From positions 1 to 48,845 of the forward strand of contig JAJVIN010000047.1 of assembly GCA_022071945.1 (NCBI GenBank): a DNA stretch of 48,845 bases. Direction: 5' to 3'. A program made the translations under genes and the position numbers. The DNA is from Thermoanaerobaculia bacterium. GTDB lineage: Bacteria > Acidobacteriota > Thermoanaerobaculia > UBA5066. A model generated the notes under the pieces. That model worked only from the letters and a program-made list of their open reading frames with translations, was not told the origin of the DNA and ran no database searches. This document shows positions 45,089 through 48,845 of the stretch, in pieces (position 1 is the stretch's first letter; every line of letters starts with the position of its first letter).

Positions 45089-45858
45089 GGCCAGATCCTC
45101 CACGGGGCCTTGCCCGAATTCCACAGGTCCTCGAGGTGTTTCTTGTCGCGAAGCGTGTCCATCGGCTGCCAGAACCCCTCGTGCCGGAAGGCCATCAGCT
45201 GGCCCTCCCGCGCAATCCGCTCCATCGGGTCGAGTTCCCAGTAGGTACCGTCTCCCTGGATGAAATCCAAGACCTTTTTCTCGAGAACGAAGAACCCGCC
45301 GTTGATCCAGCCCTCTCCGGTCTGCGGTTTCTCGGTGAAGGCCGTGACGCGATCTCCGTCGAGATGCAGCCCTCCGAACCTCGCCGGAGGTCTGACAGCC
45401 GTCACCGTGGCGAGGCGGCCATGAGCCCGATGAAACTGCAGCAAGGACTTCAAGTCGACATTCGAGACGCCGTCTCCGTAGGTCATCATGAAGGCCTCGC
45501 CATCATCGAGCCACCTCGCGAGCCGCTTCAGCCGGCCTCCGGTCTGCGTGGAGAGGCCTGTGTCGACCAGGTGCAGGGTCCAGTCGGGATGGCTGGCCTC
45601 GTGGATGGTTCTGTTCCCAGTGGCCAGTTTGATGGTGAGATCCGCGTTCCTGGTATTGAACTGGAGGAAGTAGTCCTTGACGACCTCGCCCTTGTAGCCG
45701 AGAGCCACGACGAACTCGGAGAACCCCTGGCAGGCGTAGATGTTCATGATGTGCCAGAGGATCGGCCGACCGCCGATCTCGACCATCGGTTTCGGAATAC
45801 TGGCCGTCTCCTCGGCAAGGCGAGTTCCGAGGCCCCCGGCGAGCAGGATCGTCTTCAT
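45085..45858 (-). CDS. rfbF: Glucose-1-phosphate cytidylyltransferase
   Basis: A 257-residue nucleotidyltransferase that makes CDP-glucose from glucose 1-phosphate and CTP, the first committed step of the CDP-dideoxyhexose pathway. The start MKTILLAGGLGTRLAEETASIPKPMVEIGGRPILWHIMNIY is diagnostic. Further conserved segments are MMTYGDGVSNVDLKSL, FTEKPQTGEGWINGGFFVLEKKVLDFI and EGFWQPMDTLRDKKHLEDLW. The ATG at 45858 overlaps the upstream epimerase-like stop codon as ATGA. A -10-like TAGATT lies 7 bases before the ATG and could be an internal promoter, but operon reading is more likely. Confidence 0.97.
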   Translation of the reverse strand: MKTILLAGGLGTRLAEETASIPKPMVEIGGRPILWHIMNIYACQGFSEFVVALGYKGEVVKDYFLQFNTRNADLTIKLATGNRTIHEASHPDWTLHLVDTGLSTQTGGRLKRLARWLDDGEAFMMTYGDGVSNVDLKSLLQFHRAHGRLATVTAVRPPARFGGLHLDGDRVTAFTEKPQTGEGWINGGFFVLEKKVLDFIQGDGTYWELDPMERIAREGQLMAFRHEGFWQPMDTLRDKKHLEDLWNSGKAPWRIWP

Positions 45859-46904
45859 GAGGCCAAATCTAACCGGTTTCGGTGCCACTTCAACGTTCTT
45901 CGGATCCCTTCGTTCAAAGAGACCGACGCTCCGACCCCGAGCTGCCCTCGGGCCTTCGCGGTGGAGGGCACGTAGCGTTCGGGAGGTCCTCCTCCAAGGG
46001 CAGGCTTCTCGACGATGACGGGCAGCGGTTCATCCGAGTGCGAGGCGATCGTTTTCGCCAGTTCCAGAATGGAAACGGGGTCCTCCGAGCCGACGTTGTA
46101 GGCCTCGCCGGGTGCCCCCCTCGCGAGGATGGTCCAGAGCCAGACCGTGAGATCGCTCGCGTACAGGTACGAGCGGACCGGGCTGCCGTCGCCTCTCACA
46201 CGAACGGGCCGCCGGGCCAGGCAGTCCCCGATGAAATTCCCGAAGGCGTAGTGGGAATCGAGAGGAAGGTGCGGTCCCGAAAACGCAAAGCAGCGGGCGA
46301 TCTTGGCGCTGAATCCGAACTTCTCGGCATGGAGGCAGGCCATCAGCTCCGAGACCCGTTTCCCTTCGCCCATCGAGGAGGCAGAGGCCGTCGGGGATGG
46401 GGACCCCGGGAAGTCCTCGGAAACGCGGAGGACTTCGGGGGGCTGCTTGCCGTAGATGCCTCCGGTGCTCGTGAGGAGAAAGGAATGAGCTCCGGACTCC
46501 GCCGTGAAGGCGAGGATCCGCCGCATGCCGTCGATCATCGCCTCCAACCTGGGCAACGGCTCCCTGGCGTCCACGAAAACGCTCGACTCGGTCGCCAGGT
46601 GAAGGACGTGCGTGAAGCGCCCTTCTGGAAAGCCGAAAGACCGCACGTCCCCTTTCAGGAAGGCCAACGACCTCTCAGCGGCCAGGTGGGGCTCCCGGGC
46701 CAGGAAGGTCTCCGGATCCCGGCTGAGAACCGTCGCCGAGGCCCCGAGTCCGAGCTCCCTGTTCATCGCGACGAACGACTCCAGGACCCACTTCCCGAAA
46801 AAGCCTGTCCCTCCCGTGATGAAAAGGCGGCTGGCCCGGAATTCGTTCCGGGATCCCTCCATTCCGGAGAGGATCTCCCTGATGTCGAGTTCGTCGATCG
46901 GCAA
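45855..46904 (-). CDS. NAD-dependent epimerase/dehydratase-like protein (NDP-sugar SDR)
   Basis: A protein of about 349 residues in the extended short-chain dehydrogenase family. The NAD site is LFITGGTGFFGKWVLESF; VLHLATESSVFVDAREPL, STGGIYG, RCFAFSGPHLPLDSHYAFGNFIGDCL and RSYLYASDLTVWLWTIL follow. The YxxxK catalytic motif appears as MGEGK (ASSMGEGKRVSELM), so the Tyr is replaced by Met, and enzyme activity may be lost or changed. TTG 46904 was chosen because GGAGG lies 5 bases upstream and homologues have a similar N-terminal helix; ATG 46862 is the alternative. It is first in the epimerase-rfbF-rfbG-rfbH operon and is divergent from the thiamine enzyme. It may be a reductase or synthase for the final sugar. 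Confidence 0.85.
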   Translation of the reverse strand: MPIDELDIREILSGMEGSRNEFRASRLFITGGTGFFGKWVLESFVAMNRELGLGASATVLSRDPETFLAREPHLAAERSLAFLKGDVRSFGFPEGRFTHVLHLATESSVFVDAREPLPRLEAMIDGMRRILAFTAESGAHSFLLTSTGGIYGKQPPEVLRVSEDFPGSPSPTASASSMGEGKRVSELMACLHAEKFGFSAKIARCFAFSGPHLPLDSHYAFGNFIGDCLARRPVRVRGDGSPVRSYLYASDLTVWLWTILARGAPGEAYNVGSEDPVSILELAKTIASHSDEPLPVIVEKPALGGGPPERYVPSTAKARGQLGVGASVSLNEGIRRTLKWHRNRLDLAS

Positions 46905-46934
46905 GGCGGCCTCCGGGAAGAAGAGGAGTCCCGT

Positions 46935-46942
46935 ACTATAGT
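46935..46942. promoter_or_regulatory. Palindromic bidirectional -10 element of the sugar cluster
   Basis: The palindrome ACTATAGT reads TATAGT on both strands (plus 46937-46942; minus 46940-46935). It would drive the rfb operon to the left and the thiamine enzyme to the right, each with a leader of about 23-25 bases holding GGAGG or AGGG ribosome sites. No clear -35 elements are visible on either side. Confidence 0.5.
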
Positions 46943-46973
46943 CAAAGGATGCCGCAAGGGAGCAGGGACAGGC

Positions 46974-48776
46974 GTGAAGTTGTCTGATTACGTGGCCAGC
47001 AAGGTCGCGGATTTTGGGGTGGAGCGGGTGTTCATGGTGACGGGCGGCGGCGCCATGCACCTGAACGATTCCTTTGGAAAGGAACGGAGGCTGAAGCTCG
47101 TCTTCAACCACCATGAGCAGGCCTCCGCAATGGCCGCGGAAGGCTATGCCCGAGTGACGGGCAAGCCCGCTGTCGTTCAGGTCACCACAGGACCTGGCGG
47201 CATCAACGCTCTCAATGGGGTTTTCGGGGCTTTCACCGACTCCATCCCGATGATCGTCATCTCCGGGCAGGTCAAGCGCGAGACCTGCATGAACTTCCAG
47301 GATGTGCCTCGACTGCGACAGCTGGGCGACCAGGAAGCGGACATCGTGAGAATGGCGAAGGGGATCACGAAGTTCGCGATCCTCGTGAAGGATGCGAAGT
47401 CGATCCGTCGCCACCTCGAGGAGGCCCTTCATCTGGCCGTTTCGGGGCGGCCGGGACCGGTCTGGGTGGACATCCCGATCGACCTGCAGTCGGCGGACGT
47501 CGACCCCGGCGGACTCGAACCTTTCGCCCCTCCGGCGCCCGAGCGAGACGAGGGCGTCTTGACCTCTGCCTGCGCGATGGTTCTTGAGAAGTTGAGAGGC
47601 GCGGCGCGGCCGGTGATCATGGCGGGAACGGGTGTGAGTCTGGCCGGAGCGCGGGATGTCTTCAGCCGGGTCACGAGCCTGCTCGGAATCCCCGTCGTCC
47701 CGGCGTGGACGGCGCCCGACGTCGTCCCGAACGACGACCCTCATTTCTGCGGACGGACAGGCACGATCGGCGACCGCGCCGGGAACTTCACCGTCCAGAA
47801 TTCCGACCTCCTCCTCGTCGTGGGATCGCGACTCAATATCCGGCAGATCAGTTACAACTGGCTGTCCTTCGCCCGGGCCGCCTTCAAGATCCAGGTCGAC
47901 GTCGACCCCGCGGAGCTAGAAAAGCCGATGGCCAGGCCCGACCTGGGCGTCGTCGCGGATGCCCGCGAATTCCTCGTCGAGCTGGAACGGCAGCTGCTCG
48001 GCACCCCCCTTCCAAAGGGACGGCACGAGGCATGGCTGGCATGGTGCCGCGAACGCGTCTCCCGCTATCCCGTCGTCCTGCCGCGCCACAGAACGCCGTC
48101 GGAGAAGATCAATCCCTATCACTTCATCGAAGTTCTCTTCGAGAGGCTGTCTGCGGGGGATGTCATCGCCTGCGGCGACGGGGCGGCGGCCGTCGTCACG
48201 TTTCAGGCGGCGACGCTTCGCCGGGGTCAGCGGCTTTTCGCCAACTCGGGGTGTGCGTCGATGGGTTTCGATCTGCCGTCGGCGATCGGAGCCTCTTTCG
48301 GCCGGCCTGGGGAGCGCGTCGTCTGTCTTGCCGGCGACGGAAGCCTGCAGATGAATATCCAGGAGCTCGAGACCGTTGCCCGCCACCAGCTCCCGATAAA
48401 AATCTTCGTCCTCGACAACGGGGGCTACCTCTCGATTCGGCAGACTCAGAAGAACTTCTTCGGGCGTCTCGTGGGAGAAGGCCCGGAAAGCGGCCTTTCC
48501 TTTCCCGACATCGTCTCCGTGGCCACGGCCTACCGCATTCCGGCCTTCCGCCTCACGGGACCGAGTTTCGCGGATGGGATCGACAGGGCCCTCTCCGGTC
48601 TCGGCCCCGTCCTCTGCCAGGTAGTGCTCGAACCCGGCCAGGAATTCGAGCCGAGGCTCTCGTCGCGTTCCTTGCCGGACGGACGGATCGTCTCCTCGCC
48701 CCTCGAAGACATGTACCCGTTTCTCGAGAGAGAGGAACTGGCCTCGAATCTCCTCATCCTCGGATTCGAGAATTGA
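46974..48776 (+). CDS. Thiamine-diphosphate enzyme, acetolactate synthase-like
   Basis: A 600-residue three-domain ThDP enzyme. The N-terminal pyrimidine-binding domain has the catalytic Glu E48 (FNHHEQASAMAAEGYARVTG). The middle domain follows (RPVIMAGTGVSLAGARDVF). The C-terminal ThDP domain has the metal motif GDGSLQMNIQELETVA (G454-S457) ending in VLDNGGYLSIRQTQ. It is not a normal IlvB in context: no small subunit is near, and it lies divergent from CDP-dideoxyhexose genes. YerE of the CDP-yersiniose pathway is a precedent for such an enzyme adding a two-carbon branch to a keto sugar. GTG 46974 follows AGGGA; the frame upstream of it is antisense to the epimerase-like gene. Confidence 0.88.
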   Translation: MKLSDYVASKVADFGVERVFMVTGGGAMHLNDSFGKERRLKLVFNHHEQASAMAAEGYARVTGKPAVVQVTTGPGGINALNGVFGAFTDSIPMIVISGQVKRETCMNFQDVPRLRQLGDQEADIVRMAKGITKFAILVKDAKSIRRHLEEALHLAVSGRPGPVWVDIPIDLQSADVDPGGLEPFAPPAPERDEGVLTSACAMVLEKLRGAARPVIMAGTGVSLAGARDVFSRVTSLLGIPVVPAWTAPDVVPNDDPHFCGRTGTIGDRAGNFTVQNSDLLLVVGSRLNIRQISYNWLSFARAAFKIQVDVDPAELEKPMARPDLGVVADAREFLVELERQLLGTPLPKGRHEAWLAWCRERVSRYPVVLPRHRTPSEKINPYHFIEVLFERLSAGDVIACGDGAAAVVTFQAATLRRGQRLFANSGCASMGFDLPSAIGASFGRPGERVVCLAGDGSLQMNIQELETVARHQLPIKIFVLDNGGYLSIRQTQKNFFGRLVGEGPESGLSFPDIVSVATAYRIPAFRLTGPSFADGIDRALSGLGPVLCQVVLEPGQEFEPRLSSRSLPDGRIVSSPLEDMYPFLEREELASNLLILGFEN

Positions 48777-48845
48777 GACCGGAGCCACTCTGTGTCGAGT
48801 ATCGTCCCGAAAAAGCAGGGAAGAGTCAGGCAGACCCAGGAGACT

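Overview
The window is about 48.8 kb of very GC-rich bacterial chromosome, densely packed with genes on both strands. No insertion sequence, prophage or CRISPR array is visible. Several traits point to an Acidobacteriota-like organism, with Myxococcota-like bacteria as the main alternative: a giant propeller/Y_Y_Y receptor ending in a Ser/Thr kinase, an FHA-type sigma-54 activator, an MglA-type GTPase carrying a huge proline-rich/coiled-coil tail, and DUF4214 fusions. This assignment is inference; there is no rRNA or taxonomic marker set to settle it.

Layout. 1-435: no convincing gene. 436-511: tRNA-Thr(CGT). 597-3646 (minus): an exported protein and a START-like protein, then an ECF sigma factor with its own GGAACTT-N16-GTCTCA promoter and a coupled anti-sigma factor ending in a TonB-C-like domain. 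3710-9413 (plus): LysE-type exporter, NtrB/NtrC-like two-component pair, small exported protein, MoxR-type AAA+ ATPase. 9496-10278 (minus): exported protein of unknown function. 10346-17914 (plus): two related multi-membrane glycosyltransferase-like proteins with a shared C-terminal domain, an M14 carboxypeptidase and an ATP-grasp ligase. 17923-21551: methyltransferase-DUF4214 fusion and VWA protein, divergent from a perfectly symmetric promoter, then an RNase Z-like hydrolase. 21616-24732: MglA-like GTPase fusion. 24674-28373 (minus): the conserved phoH-ybeY-CBS protein-era operon. 28490-32429: MscS channel, then folP and a CPA2 antiporter on the other strand, with four hairpins between. 32494-40774: receptor-kinase, Rrf2 remnant, ompW with a palindromic operator, FHA enhancer-binding protein, and an unrecognised 313-residue protein behind a sigma-54 promoter with two upstream palindromes. 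40909-42754: haem-binding protein and flavin-dependent halogenase-like enzyme. 42792-48776: CDP-3,6-dideoxyhexose genes (rfbF, rfbG, rfbH) with an NDP-sugar short-chain dehydrogenase-like gene and a divergent thiamine-diphosphate enzyme, suggesting a branched dideoxy sugar for a surface glycan.

Themes. (1) Signalling: the receptor-kinase, the FHA activator and the sigma-54 promoter could form one phosphorylation-to-sigma-54 circuit whose output is the unknown 313-residue protein. (2) Expression style: about eight genes have a -10-like hexamer 5-9 bases before the start codon and no Shine-Dalgarno sequence, which predicts leaderless mRNAs; most others have clear GGAGG-type sites or ATGA/GTGA stop-start overlaps. 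(3) Envelope: the glycosyltransferase-like pair, OmpW, MscS, the sugar cluster and the exported proteins all act on the cell surface.
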